In this document: positions 26,673-35,278 of the stretch, piece after piece | Position numbering within the stretch: the first letter of the stretch is position 1 | How the letters are laid out: every line of letters begins with the position of its first letter | DNA from: Planctomycetota bacterium | Lineage (GTDB): Bacteria > Planctomycetota > Phycisphaerae > Phycisphaerales > SM1A02 | Direction: 5' to 3' | DNA length: 64,000 nt | Assembly (NCBI GenBank): GCA_016872915.1 | Contig: VGYQ01000001.1 | Coordinates: 1 to 64,000, forward strand | Position numbers and translations under genes: made by a program | Notes under the pieces: generated by a model | Database searches by the model: none | Told to the model about the DNA's origin: nothing | What the model saw: the letters and a program-made list of their open reading frames with translations, nothing else

Positions 26673-28448
26673 GTGCCAACAAATGCCGAGATCGCAGCCA
26701 CACTGACGGCGATTGCTGATCTTCTCGACATCACGGGCGCCAACGCCTTCAAAGTGAACGCTTATCGAAAGGCTTCGCGCGCCGCGGAGGCTGAAACACA
26801 GGATCTGGAGGCTCTGGCGGTTGCCGATCCGTCCGTACTGCGAAAGATTGAGGGCATCGGCGAGAGTATCGCAGCGAAGATTGTTGAACTCATCACCACT
26901 CACCGAATCGCAGAACTGGAGCGCCTCCGAAGCGAAATTCCCGCCGGGTTGATTGAACTTCTCACGCTGCAAGGCGTTGGCCCAAAGACCGTTCATCTCT
27001 TCTGGACGAAGGCAGGTGTGACCGATCTGGCGTCGCTCAAACAGGCCATCGACTCTGGCGCACTGGCGAATGTCGAGCGAATGGGTGCAAAAACCATCGA
27101 AAACCTCCGTGCATCGATTGCGGCGCGCGATGCGGCCGGAGCGCAGCCAACGCGGTTTCGTCTGGGGCAGGCGGTCCCCATTGCCGAATCGATGCTTGCG
27201 GTGCTTCGGACAACTCGCGGGGTCCGGCAAGCTGCATTCGCCGGCAGTGCTCGCCGTGGGCGTGAGACCGTCGGTGATCTCGATCTTCTCGTCAGTTGCG
27301 ATGATCATGCTGCGGTACGACAGGCGTTCCTGTCCATGCCCGGCATCGACCGTGTGCTTGCCAATGGCGATACGCGTTGTGCTGCACAGTTGGTGGGTGG
27401 CATGCAGGTGGATCTGCGGATCGTCGATGACAGTGTGTTTGGTGCTGCCCTGCTCTACTTCACAGGGAGCAAGGATCACAATGTGTTCCTGCGCGAGCGC
27501 GCCATCAATGCCCAGATGCGCTTGAATGAGTACGGACTGCACCAGGTGCCTTCGGATTCTGACGGACCAGTCGGTGCGCTGGTCGCGGCGCACTCGGAGG
27601 AGTCGATCTACGCGGCGCTCGGGCTTCCCTGGGTGCCGCCCGAACGACGAGAGCTCCACGGCGTTGATTTGGAACAGCCGCCCATGGATCTTGTGGAACA
27701 CCATCAGGTGCGTGCCGAACTCCATGCGCATACGACTGCAAGTGATGGCTCACTCACCATCCATGAACTCGCATCACTCGCCGTGTCACGCGGCTTTCAC
27801 TCGCTGGCGATTACCGATCACAGCAAGGCGAGTGCACAAGCAAATGGCCTGAGCGTTGAACGGTTGCTGCGACACATCGACGCCATTCGAGCCGCGCAAG
27901 CAGACTTCCCCACCCTTCGCCTTCTCGCAGGCAGTGAGGTGGACATTCTGGCGGATGGCCGACTGGACTATGACGATGAGACGCTCGCACTCCTCGACGT
28001 GGTGGTGGCAAGTCCCCATGCCTCCCTTCGACAAGAACCGAGCGCTGCCACAAAGCGACTGCTGCGTGCGATCACGCATCCACTGGTCCACATCATTGGT
28101 CACCCGACTGGCCGGATCCTGCTTGGGCGTGATGGACTCGCGCCTGACATGCATGAACTGACCGCAGCTGCTGCCGAATCGGGCACGGCGCTGGAGGTCA
28201 ACTGCCACTGGAGTCGTTTGGATCTTCGAGATACCCATGTGAAGATGGCAGTCGCAGCAGGCGCGTTGGTGGCGATCGACTGCGACATTCATGGCGCAGA
28301 GGATGTCGACAACCTTCGGTACGGCGTTGCAACTGCGCGTCGCGGGGGTTTGACTCGGAAGTCCTGCGTGAACACCTGGGAACAGAGTGCACTGCTCGCT
28401 TGGCTGAAGAACAAGAAGAGTGCGTGTGCCCTGCGTTCATCGCGCTAG
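26673..28448 (+). CDS. polX: DNA polymerase/3'-5' exonuclease PolX
   Basis: A 591-residue family X DNA polymerase of the bacterial type, which fills short gaps in repair and carries a PHP nuclease domain. Order: N-terminal 8-kDa-like helix-hairpin-helix region (IEGIGESIAAKIVELI near residue 70; LQGVGPKTVHLFW near 100), palm with the catalytic aspartates in GSARRGRETVGDLDLLV (about 190-206) and QVDLRIV, then a PHP domain from about 345 with ELHAHTTASDG, AITDHSKAS, LLAGSEVDILADG, IIGHPTGR and LVAIDCDIHGAED. All expected metal ligands appear present. Start GTG 26673. Upstream is tRNA-Arg, downstream ffh after 12 bases. Confidence 0.95.
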   Translation: MPTNAEIAATLTAIADLLDITGANAFKVNAYRKASRAAEAETQDLEALAVADPSVLRKIEGIGESIAAKIVELITTHRIAELERLRSEIPAGLIELLTLQGVGPKTVHLFWTKAGVTDLASLKQAIDSGALANVERMGAKTIENLRASIAARDAAGAQPTRFRLGQAVPIAESMLAVLRTTRGVRQAAFAGSARRGRETVGDLDLLVSCDDHAAVRQAFLSMPGIDRVLANGDTRCAAQLVGGMQVDLRIVDDSVFGAALLYFTGSKDHNVFLRERAINAQMRLNEYGLHQVPSDSDGPVGALVAAHSEESIYAALGLPWVPPERRELHGVDLEQPPMDLVEHHQVRAELHAHTTASDGSLTIHELASLAVSRGFHSLAITDHSKASAQANGLSVERLLRHIDAIRAAQADFPTLRLLAGSEVDILADGRLDYDDETLALLDVVVASPHASLRQEPSAATKRLLRAITHPLVHIIGHPTGRILLGRDGLAPDMHELTAAAAESGTALEVNCHWSRLDLRDTHVKMAVAAGALVAIDCDIHGAEDVDNLRYGVATARRGGLTRKSCVNTWEQSALLAWLKNKKSACALRSSR

Positions 28449-28460
28449 GATTGCTCCGCC

Positions 28461-29927
28461 ATGTTCCAAACATTGACGGACCGTCTGTCGGGTGCGCTGC
28501 GAACGCTTTCCGGTCGCGGCAAGATCTCCGAAGCAAACGTCAGAGACGCCATGCAGTCCGTCGAGACTGCGCTGCTCGAGGCGGATGTGCATCAGGATGT
28601 GGCCCGTGCATTTTGCACCGAAGTCTTGGCCGACGCTCTCGGGACACAGGTTCTGTCGAGCCTGAAGCCGGATGAGCAGATGGTCGGCATTGTCCACCGC
28701 AGGCTCATCGCGCTCATGGGCGAGAAGGCCACAGACCTCTCGTTCGTTGAGCCCGGACCCACAGTCATTCTCCTCTGCGGTCTCCAAGGTGCAGGTAAAA
28801 CGACCACCTGCGGAAAACTTGCCGCATGGATTGGCAAGCGCGGGCGGAGTGTTCTTGTCGCGGCATGCGATCTTCAGCGCCCCGCTGCCGTGGACCAACT
28901 TCGCATCGGAATCGAGGGCGCTGCAGCCGCCGTGCCGGGTACTCGTATCGCGTTTCACGGCGAGCTGGATGCGTGTGGGGATGAACGTGGCAAAGCACCA
29001 GGGAATCCAGTAGCCGTCGCGCAGCGAGCCGTCCAACGCGGACGGAGTGAACGCTTTGATGTGGTGCTGATCGACACCGCGGGTCGTCTGCATGTCGATG
29101 ATCGTTTGATGCGCGAACTGGAGGCGGTCGACCGTGCCGTCGAGGCACATGAGCGTCTGCTCGTGGTCGATGCCATGACCGGGCAGGACGCGGTCAATAG
29201 TGCAAAGGCGTTCCACCAACGGTTGCAGGTCGACGGTGTGATCCTCACCAAACTCGATTCGGATACGCGTGGTGGTGCTGCACTCACGGTCCGCAGGGTC
29301 ACGGGCGCCCCAATCAAGTTTGTGGGAGTGAGTGAACGCTGGGATGGCTTGGATGTCTTCGACCCTCAGCGCATGGCCGGACGGATTCTTGGCATGGGCG
29401 ACGTGGTCGCACTTGTCGAGCGTGCACAGGAGCAGGTCGACGAGCGTGAGGCAGCTGCGGCGGCGGAGAAGATGGCGAAGGGCCAATTGTCGATGGATGA
29501 TTTCCTTTCGATGATGCGATCGATTCGCCGTATGGGTCCGCTGAAGCAGGTCATGGGGCTGCTTCCCGGCGTCGGCTCCATGTTGAAGGATGTCGATATC
29601 GATGAAGGGCAGTTCAATCGCATGGAGGGGATGATCCTCTCCATGACTCGCGCCGAGCGGGCGCAACCGGGATCAATCGACCGCAGTCGAGCACGGCGGA
29701 TTGCCACAGGGAGCGGCACGCAGGCGCAGGACGTGTCCAAGCTGACGCGACAATTTGAGATGATGCAGAAGGTGATGAAACAGATGAGTGGTGGCGGTTT
29801 GCTCGGTCGGCTCGGTGCGATGCGTGAGATGACGGGCGCCGGCGGCATGGGGATGCCCAGTGGCAGCATGCCGCGTGGATTTGGCGGAGCCCCCAAGTCA
29901 AAGTTCAAGCAGCGCCCCAAGCGCTGA
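28461..29927 (+). CDS. ffh: signal recognition particle protein Ffh
   Basis: A 488-residue SRP GTPase that binds signal sequences of nascent membrane and secreted proteins and docks with FtsY. N domain (residues 1-85), G domain with GLQGAGKTTTCGKLA (P-loop, about 103-117), DLQRPAAVDQLR, DTAGRLHVDD, TKLDSDTRGGAAL and GVSERWDGLDVFDP, then a methionine-rich M domain (MSMDDFLSMMRSIRRMGPLK-like region onward). An extra basic/acidic stretch of about 15 residues sits between ACDLQRP and the NPVAVAQRAV helix (about residues 160-180). The G/M-rich C-terminal tail is long. The SRP RNA gene was not found nearby. Confidence 0.96.
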   Translation: MFQTLTDRLSGALRTLSGRGKISEANVRDAMQSVETALLEADVHQDVARAFCTEVLADALGTQVLSSLKPDEQMVGIVHRRLIALMGEKATDLSFVEPGPTVILLCGLQGAGKTTTCGKLAAWIGKRGRSVLVAACDLQRPAAVDQLRIGIEGAAAAVPGTRIAFHGELDACGDERGKAPGNPVAVAQRAVQRGRSERFDVVLIDTAGRLHVDDRLMRELEAVDRAVEAHERLLVVDAMTGQDAVNSAKAFHQRLQVDGVILTKLDSDTRGGAALTVRRVTGAPIKFVGVSERWDGLDVFDPQRMAGRILGMGDVVALVERAQEQVDEREAAAAAEKMAKGQLSMDDFLSMMRSIRRMGPLKQVMGLLPGVGSMLKDVDIDEGQFNRMEGMILSMTRAERAQPGSIDRSRARRIATGSGTQAQDVSKLTRQFEMMQKVMKQMSGGGLLGRLGAMREMTGAGGMGMPSGSMPRGFGGAPKSKFKQRPKR

Positions 29928-29941
29928 GGCCGCAACACCGA

Positions 29942-31240
29942 TCATCCGCGGTCGAGGGGCAAGAAGTCGGAGGACTTCCCGTCCGTCCATCGCTTGAGTG
30001 ACGGCATCACGGTCTCGCGAATCAGAATCTTTGCGCATGCAGCCGTCGGTATTGCGAGCAACATGCCGTACAGACCGGCAACACTTGCACCTGCAAGCAC
30101 CGCCACAAAGATTGAAACCGGCCCGAGATTGGTGGCCTTTCCTGAAAAGATCGGCGTGAGGATGTACCCCTCGATCGACTGCACGATCACAAAGATCAGC
30201 GGTGGACCGCCGAAGATCCAATACCACGCGAGTCGCTGTGACTCCTCGGCAATCTGGAGCTGTTGTGCAGCCAGAAGACCGATGGTCGGCACGAGCACCA
30301 CGATCCCGAGATAGGGTGCTATCGACAGGACGCCTGCCAGCATGCCAAGCGTGAGCGCGTAGGGAACGCCAATGATCCACCAGCCAATGGCGAACATGAC
30401 ACCCATCCCAAGCGCAATGAGGATTCGGCCACGCACGAAGCCCGCAACTGCCGCGTCCATTTCTGCTGCCAATCCAAAGACCCGGGCACGCTGTGCGCTC
30501 GGCACCAGACTGCCAAGAAACTCGACTGCGGCTGGAAAGGACACGCTGAAGAACCAGAAGTAAAACGGAATCAGCACGGCTGCGAACAGAAGCCCGGACA
30601 GCCCCACAATCTTGTCAAGCGTGTTGTACGTCGTTGGGCTCATCAGTGCCTTCGACAGCGTTTCGGTGAAGCCATCGCTTGAGGGCTCCGGAGGCACAGC
30701 GACTGAAATCGGATCGGCCGTCGGAACTGCAGTGTCGATGGGAGGCGCTGTCGCTCCGGTGGCGCGTGGAGCCTTTTCCAGCGAAATCCATGTACGCGCT
30801 CGCTTCAACTCGGCGCGATACTCAGCGGGTAGCACGGCCTCAGCCTTGTCAATCCATGCATCGAACTGCCCACCCTTCAACTTGTTAACGACATCTTCCG
30901 CTTGTCGAACCACCGTTGGGACAACGAGCAGCAACGCGGCTGCGAGCGCGATTCCGCAGACAGCGAGGAGCGATGTGACTGCAACGCTTCGAGACATCCG
31001 AAGGACACGGCACATCCACCGCACGAGTGGTTCCACGAGATAGGCCAGCAGGAAGGCCAGAAGCAGCGGGACGGTTACGAAGCGCAGGGCATAGCCCGAC
31101 CAGACAACACCGACGATGATGGCAATGACGAGGACGTCACGGAAGGCTTGGACCTGCCAAATATGGAGCCTCGACAGACTCGTATTTGGGCCCTGCTGCG
31201 CCGACGTCGGGCGCTGATCGCTCCCGTCCGATGGGGTCAT
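29942..31240 (-). CDS. AI-2E/PerM family transporter
   Basis: A 432-residue membrane protein of the AI-2E transporter (PerM/YdiK/TqsA, former UPF0118) family. Members export autoinducer-2 in some bacteria or act as Na+/H+ antiporters in others; the substrate here is unknown. Two N-terminal helix pairs (VIAIIVGVVWSGYALRF, VPLLLAFLLAYLVEPLVRW), a soluble periplasmic region (about 120-195) extended by a P/A/T-rich insertion, then the C-terminal helices with ALTLGMLAGVLSIAPYLGIV and GYILTPIFSGKATNLGP, the family's best-conserved motif. Its ATG overlaps the stop of the upstream Minf_1886-type gene (TGATG), so the two are probably coupled. Confidence 0.9.
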   Translation of the reverse strand: MTPSDGSDQRPTSAQQGPNTSLSRLHIWQVQAFRDVLVIAIIVGVVWSGYALRFVTVPLLLAFLLAYLVEPLVRWMCRVLRMSRSVAVTSLLAVCGIALAAALLLVVPTVVRQAEDVVNKLKGGQFDAWIDKAEAVLPAEYRAELKRARTWISLEKAPRATGATAPPIDTAVPTADPISVAVPPEPSSDGFTETLSKALMSPTTYNTLDKIVGLSGLLFAAVLIPFYFWFFSVSFPAAVEFLGSLVPSAQRARVFGLAAEMDAAVAGFVRGRILIALGMGVMFAIGWWIIGVPYALTLGMLAGVLSIAPYLGIVVLVPTIGLLAAQQLQIAEESQRLAWYWIFGGPPLIFVIVQSIEGYILTPIFSGKATNLGPVSIFVAVLAGASVAGLYGMLLAIPTAACAKILIRETVMPSLKRWTDGKSSDFLPLDRG

Positions 31241-31680
31241 CAGTTGGTGGTCCCACCCACAAACTGTCGAAGGCGATCATCGCCGAACACTTCCGCGAAG
31301 TCATACACGCTGCGGAAATCATCGATCGAGTCATCGGGCGACTTGCGCAGGTAGCCCAGCTCAATCAATGCGTACACGATGCGGCCAAAGTCATCGGTGC
31401 GCTCAATGTTCCACCGGCGCAGCACAAGCGGCGCCATCAGGCCGTACTGCTCAATGGCAAACTCTGCCAATCGAAAGCAAAGGTGCTGACCGCTCATATG
31501 CCTCTCGGGGCGATCCAGTTCCTGCAGTGCATGGGCCTCCATCCGCCCACTGCGGTCGGCATCGGACCGGGAGGCATGGCCGAAGCCCGCCTGAACAAAG
31601 CGAAGGGCGTCAATGGGATACGGACCTGCCGCTGCCTTGATAGCGGCAGCATCGGGCTCCAGGCTCTGGGGAGTTGCCAT
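31240..31680 (-). CDS. Minf_1886 family protein (TIGR04138)
   Basis: A 146-residue conserved protein of unknown function. The pattern YPIDALRFVQAGFGHASR ... HMSGQHLCFRLAEFAIEQYG ... LRRWNIERTDDFGRIVYALI ... DDFRSVYDFAEVF is that of the Planctomycetes/Verrucomicrobia family TIGR04138. It has no signal peptide or membrane helix. It is first in a two-gene operon with the AI-2E-type transporter, and divergent from the OmpA-like lipoprotein. The taxonomic restriction of the family is one of the strongest clues to the organism. Confidence 0.85.
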   Translation of the reverse strand: MATPQSLEPDAAAIKAAAGPYPIDALRFVQAGFGHASRSDADRSGRMEAHALQELDRPERHMSGQHLCFRLAEFAIEQYGLMAPLVLRRWNIERTDDFGRIVYALIELGYLRKSPDDSIDDFRSVYDFAEVFGDDRLRQFVGGTTN

Positions 31681-31776
31681 ACCTCATTCTATCGGGGTTC
31701 TGCCGAAAACCTTGCAAATTTCATCCACAATGCCGATCATGAGCCCCAAAGAGCCACAGGACGACCGATATTCCTC

Positions 31777-31782
31777 TATACT
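31777..31782 (+). promoter_or_regulatory. -10 element candidate for the OmpA-like gene
   Basis: TATACT lies 24 bases before the ATG, in the 125-base gap to the divergent Minf_1886 gene. No good -35 is seen 16 to 18 bases upstream. A GGAGG at 31794-31798 follows as ribosome binding site, seven bases before ATG 31806. Confidence 0.35.
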
Positions 31783-31805
31783 GGTGACCACACGGAGGTC
31801 AATTT

Positions 31806-32705
31806 ATGAACGCAATGGACGCGTCGACTCAACACTCTCGCCCCTCAACCCGGTTCGCATGCGTGGCGCCAGCACTGGCGTCATTGCTGGCACTCGTCAC
31901 TTTCGCTGCGTGTGTGCCGCAGGAGAAGTACAACGATCTCGAACTGGCGTATCGCTCGCAGCAGCAGCAACTGCTTCGGACGCAAGGCGATCTTGATACG
32001 TGCCGCGCAAATGAGTCGCGGCTTCGTTCGCAGCTTGCTCAGGCCGCTGGTGACCTTGCATCGCTCGACGCGCTTCGCAAGGGGCAGAACGTGGATGTCG
32101 ACAAGTTGTTGGCCGATTACGAGGACCTTCTGAAGAAGGTCGGCAACATGAGTGGTGGTCCGCTGCCTGATGAGTTGAACAAGGCGCTTCTTGCATTGGC
32201 GGCCCTGTATCCCGATCTCCTGCAATTCGATGAGCGTCGGGGCATGATCCGATTCGCGGCTGACTTCACTTTTGATCCAGGTTCGGTTGGACTGAAGCCG
32301 AGTGCGATCGCAGCGCTGAAAGCGCTTGCACCGATTCTCAACTCGAGTGAGGCTGCTCCATTCGAAGTCGTTGTCGTCGGTCACACCGACAACGTTCCCA
32401 TCCGGAAGTCTGCGGCGCAGCACCCGACCAACATGCACCTCTCTGCGCACCGTGCTATCGCAGTGCGTGATGCGCTCAATCGGGATGGTGTCGAAGCCAA
32501 TCGATTCCTCATTGCCGGCTATGGGGAGTACCGTCCCGTTGTCGCCAATGGGCCAAATGGTGCGGCTCAAAACCGACGGGTCGACGTGTATCTCATGCCC
32601 TACTTTGTCCCGACCACAATGGCCGTGGAGCCTGCACCTGCTGCACCCGCAGCATCCGTCCCTGCGGTTGCGCCGAAGGCCGTCGACGACGAACCGACGA
32701 AGTAA
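31806..32705 (+). CDS. OmpA-domain lipoprotein
   Basis: A 299-residue exported protein. After a long leader it has a signal sequence ending in AACVPQE (cysteine near residue 36), which fits a lipobox. Then comes a helical coiled-coil stretch (about 40-115, rich in L, Q, R and D) and a C-terminal OmpA/MotB peptidoglycan-binding domain (about 150-265): FTFDPGSVGLKPSAIAALKA, VVVGHTDNVPI, NMHLSAHRAIAVRDAL and AGYGEYRPVVANG..AQNRRVDV. The tail is A/P-rich. It should tether the outer membrane to peptidoglycan, like Pal or MotB-type proteins. GGAGG precedes the ATG at 31806. Confidence 0.88.
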   Translation: MNAMDASTQHSRPSTRFACVAPALASLLALVTFAACVPQEKYNDLELAYRSQQQQLLRTQGDLDTCRANESRLRSQLAQAAGDLASLDALRKGQNVDVDKLLADYEDLLKKVGNMSGGPLPDELNKALLALAALYPDLLQFDERRGMIRFAADFTFDPGSVGLKPSAIAALKALAPILNSSEAAPFEVVVVGHTDNVPIRKSAAQHPTNMHLSAHRAIAVRDALNRDGVEANRFLIAGYGEYRPVVANGPNGAAQNRRVDVYLMPYFVPTTMAVEPAPAAPAASVPAVAPKAVDDEPTK

Positions 32706-32779
32706 CGGCTTGGGCTTTCGCGCCGGTTTCCACCGGTATCCCGCCGGGAGCCCCATTGGCAGTTCCATTCCGGGAGGTG

Positions 32780-32826
32780 AGCAAATGCGCCTGCCTCGAT
32801 CAAAAGAGGCAGGGCATGCTTTGAAT
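32780..32826 (+). terminator. hairpin terminator candidate after the OmpA-like gene
   Basis: CCTGCCTC (32790-32797) pairs perfectly with GAGGCAGG (32806-32813). The stem extends outward imperfectly (AGC..ATGC with GCAT..GCT). A T-rich stretch (TTTGAATTTTG) follows from 32820. It lies 75 bases after the OmpA-like stop and is a reasonable terminator. Confidence 0.5.
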
Positions 32827-32830
32827 TTTG

Positions 32831-32858
32831 CAAAAAAGAAATGGCATGAGGCCATTTC
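32831..32858 (-). terminator. minus-strand-oriented intrinsic terminator-like hairpin
   Basis: GAAATGGC (32838-32845) and GCCATTTC (32851-32858) form a perfect 8-bp stem with a 5-base loop. An A6 run at 32832-32837 becomes a U6 tract directly after the hairpin when read on the minus strand. No minus-strand gene feeds into it. It may stop antisense transcription from the secreted protein gene to its right, or be part of a bidirectional terminator pair with the hairpin at 32780-32826. Confidence 0.45.
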
Positions 32859-32953
32859 ATGGGTTAGATTGACCCCGGAAGGTGTGCTCGAGGCACTCTT
32901 CGCTGACTTGTTTTTGCCCATCAACACCGACATCGGTACGGAGAAAGACCATC

Positions 32954-35224
32954 ATGACACCCCGAATGACTCGGACGTTCATCTCTTGTGCAGTCACTGC
33001 ATCCTGTGTGCTGGGCTCGGATGCCCTTGCGCAGGTTGTTTTGAGCGAAATCCGTGTGGCCCAACCTGGGCTCGACCTCAGCGAGTATGCCGAAATTAGC
33101 GGACCGGCCGGAACTTCGCTCAACGGGCTCCATTTGCTTGTGATCGGTGATGACGACTCCGCGACGCCCCCCTCGCAGAACGGTCGGATTGAGTCAGTCG
33201 TTGCGTTGCAAGGATCGATTGGCGCGTCGGGGGTGTACTTGGTGGCGGAGTCCACGTATCAGTTCGGCACACCTGATCAGGTGGCGGTCCTCAACTTTGA
33301 GGACCCGGACAATGTCACCTTCCTGCTTGTGTCCGGCTTCACTGGGTTCGATGGGCAGTTGCTGGATACGAACTTTGACGGCAACTTCGATTTGACCCCC
33401 TGGGATCAGCTGGTTTATTCAGTGGCACTCGTCTCCACGCAGCAACCAGATGGCACCACCAATGATTTTGTCTATTCACCGACACGTGTCGGTGGTGGTG
33501 GTGCTACGGCACCGGCGCACATCTGGCGCTGTTCCGATACGAATGCGTGGAATGTCGGCGTGAGCGATCCGACCGACGCAGCAGACACTTCAGGCGAAGC
33601 GAATCCAACCTGTGGAGGCGGCGGTGGTGGCGGGACGCTTGCGTTCAACGAGATCCGCACCAAGATGCCTGGCGCCGATGTGAACGAGTTTGTTGAATTC
33701 ATCGGCACGCCGGGCAGTTCACTGACAGACTTCACCTACATTGTGTTGGGCGACCGTGCCGCAACTACGACATCGCCTGCGGATTACAAGGGAACCGTGG
33801 AGATGGCACTTCCGTTACCTGGCGTTCCGGTGCCGCCTGATGGCTATTTCGTCGTTGCTGAACCCACCACCACATTCACGGAGGTTGACTTCGTCACTCC
33901 TGCGGATGGGCTGAACTTCGAGGACAGTTCCACGCGCCGAACGCACCTTGTGGTACGCGGTTGGACCGGAACCGTTGGTGCGGATCTCGATATGAACGAC
34001 GACTGCACGATCGATACGCCGCCTTGGACCGAGGTCATTTGCAGTGTGGTCATGTTGGGCTTCTACGACAGCGATTGCAGTTATGCGACCGATCTCATTC
34101 CGGCGGATGTGACCTCGACAGGGACCTACAGCGCGGCGCACGCATACCGATGTGTCCCGACGGGTGAATGGAGGGTTGGCGCATTCGACAACACTGCTGG
34201 CGGCGATACGCCTGGCGCACCGAACCGATCCTGCGCCGCGGGAGCAGTGCCGGAGTGCGGTGAAGCGGGAACAGGGCTCTGCTCCGTCCCTCACGCGAAC
34301 CCCTACTGCGAGGATGTCAACTGCTGCACCGCAGTGTGCGCGTTCGATCCAAACTGCTGCACGACGGGCTGGGACGCTAACTGCGTCAATCAAGCAGAAG
34401 CACGTTGTGCCGCGTCGACCAGTTCATGTGAGTTTGTGGATGCACGACTCAACGAGATACGGATCGACATGCCCGGAACCGACACGCTTGAGTTTGTCGA
34501 GGTGGCTGGAACCCCTGGACTTTCCTTGACTGATATGACGCTCGTCATCGTCGGTGATGGCACCACTGCGCAGCAGAGCGGCGTCATTGAGCGCGTGCGC
34601 TCCTTGGATGGTTTTGCGATCCCCTCCGATGGAACGGCGCTGATCGGAAATCCGGCCACGAACCCCGATATCGGAAATGGCGCTGGCACTGGTGGCGCCA
34701 ATCTGAACACCGACTGGATTGAAAACAACGACAACATCACGATCCTGCTGGTCCGTGGCTTCAACGGCACCATCAACAGTGATCTCGACTCAGACGATGA
34801 TGGATTCTTCGATTACAATCCGTGGGTCGAGGTCATTGATTCCATCGCCTTGATCAAGTCCCCGGTCACGCCGCCCAGTGGCACCGAGTATGCCTACGGC
34901 CCCAACCGAATCGGGCCAGATGGTGCCTTTGTGCCCGGCCATATCTGGCGCTGTCAGGACACGGGCTGTTGGAACATCGGTCTCTTTGATGTCACACAGA
35001 ATCAGGCTGCAGGCAACGAGACGCCAGGCGCAAACGGACAAGACTGCGAGAAGTCATCCTGCACCGGGGACCTGGACTCGAGCGGCACAGTGGATGCAAC
35101 AGATCTGACGATCATGCTCGCCAACTGGGGCAATTCGGGCACGGGTGACATCAACGGCGACGGCACGGTCGGTGGATCTGATCTCACGATCCTGCTCGCA
35201 TCTTGGGGTCCGTGCCCTCCCTGA
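32954..35224 (+). CDS. secreted three-repeat (lamin-tail-like) dockerin protein with Cys module
   Basis: A 756-residue exported protein. Signal peptide residues 1 to about 25 (ending DALAQ). Three repeats of about 190 residues begin LSEIRVAQPGLDLSEYAEIS, FNEIRTKMPGADVNEFVEFI and LNEIRIDMPGTDTLEFVEVA (about residues 28, 230 and 499). The NEIR..PG.D..EFVE pattern is like the lamin-tail domains of bacterial surface proteins. Between repeats 2 and 3, residues about 433-490, is a cysteine-rich module (CC..VC..DP.CC...WD..C). The end, about 700-756, is a dockerin-like pair with DLDSSGTVDATDLTIMLANW and DINGDGTVGGSDLTILLASW and a final cysteine. ATG 32954 is chosen, after GGAGAAAG, because it gives a signal peptide. 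No enzymatic domain is seen. Confidence 0.82.
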   Translation: MTPRMTRTFISCAVTASCVLGSDALAQVVLSEIRVAQPGLDLSEYAEISGPAGTSLNGLHLLVIGDDDSATPPSQNGRIESVVALQGSIGASGVYLVAESTYQFGTPDQVAVLNFEDPDNVTFLLVSGFTGFDGQLLDTNFDGNFDLTPWDQLVYSVALVSTQQPDGTTNDFVYSPTRVGGGGATAPAHIWRCSDTNAWNVGVSDPTDAADTSGEANPTCGGGGGGGTLAFNEIRTKMPGADVNEFVEFIGTPGSSLTDFTYIVLGDRAATTTSPADYKGTVEMALPLPGVPVPPDGYFVVAEPTTTFTEVDFVTPADGLNFEDSSTRRTHLVVRGWTGTVGADLDMNDDCTIDTPPWTEVICSVVMLGFYDSDCSYATDLIPADVTSTGTYSAAHAYRCVPTGEWRVGAFDNTAGGDTPGAPNRSCAAGAVPECGEAGTGLCSVPHANPYCEDVNCCTAVCAFDPNCCTTGWDANCVNQAEARCAASTSSCEFVDARLNEIRIDMPGTDTLEFVEVAGTPGLSLTDMTLVIVGDGTTAQQSGVIERVRSLDGFAIPSDGTALIGNPATNPDIGNGAGTGGANLNTDWIENNDNITILLVRGFNGTINSDLDSDDDGFFDYNPWVEVIDSIALIKSPVTPPSGTEYAYGPNRIGPDGAFVPGHIWRCQDTGCWNIGLFDVTQNQAAGNETPGANGQDCEKSSCTGDLDSSGTVDATDLTIMLANWGNSGTGDINGDGTVGGSDLTILLASWGPCPP

Positions 35225-35278
35225 TCGTCTGAGCATTTGCGGAGTATTGCCGGCAAAGAACCTGCTACCGTTCACGCG

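Noticed and set aside
28437..29666. 409-residue minus-strand frame
   Set aside because: Antisense shadow of ffh. High GC content makes long opposite-strand frames common here.
32761..32830. riboswitch (cyclic-di-GMP type) upstream of the secreted protein gene
   Set aside because: A GCAAA string and a hairpin are present, but the conserved core and second stem of the GEMM riboswitch are not; the hairpin is better explained as a terminator.
31881..32933. 350-residue minus-strand frame
   Set aside because: Antisense to the OmpA-like lipoprotein, which has clear OmpA motifs and a ribosome binding site.
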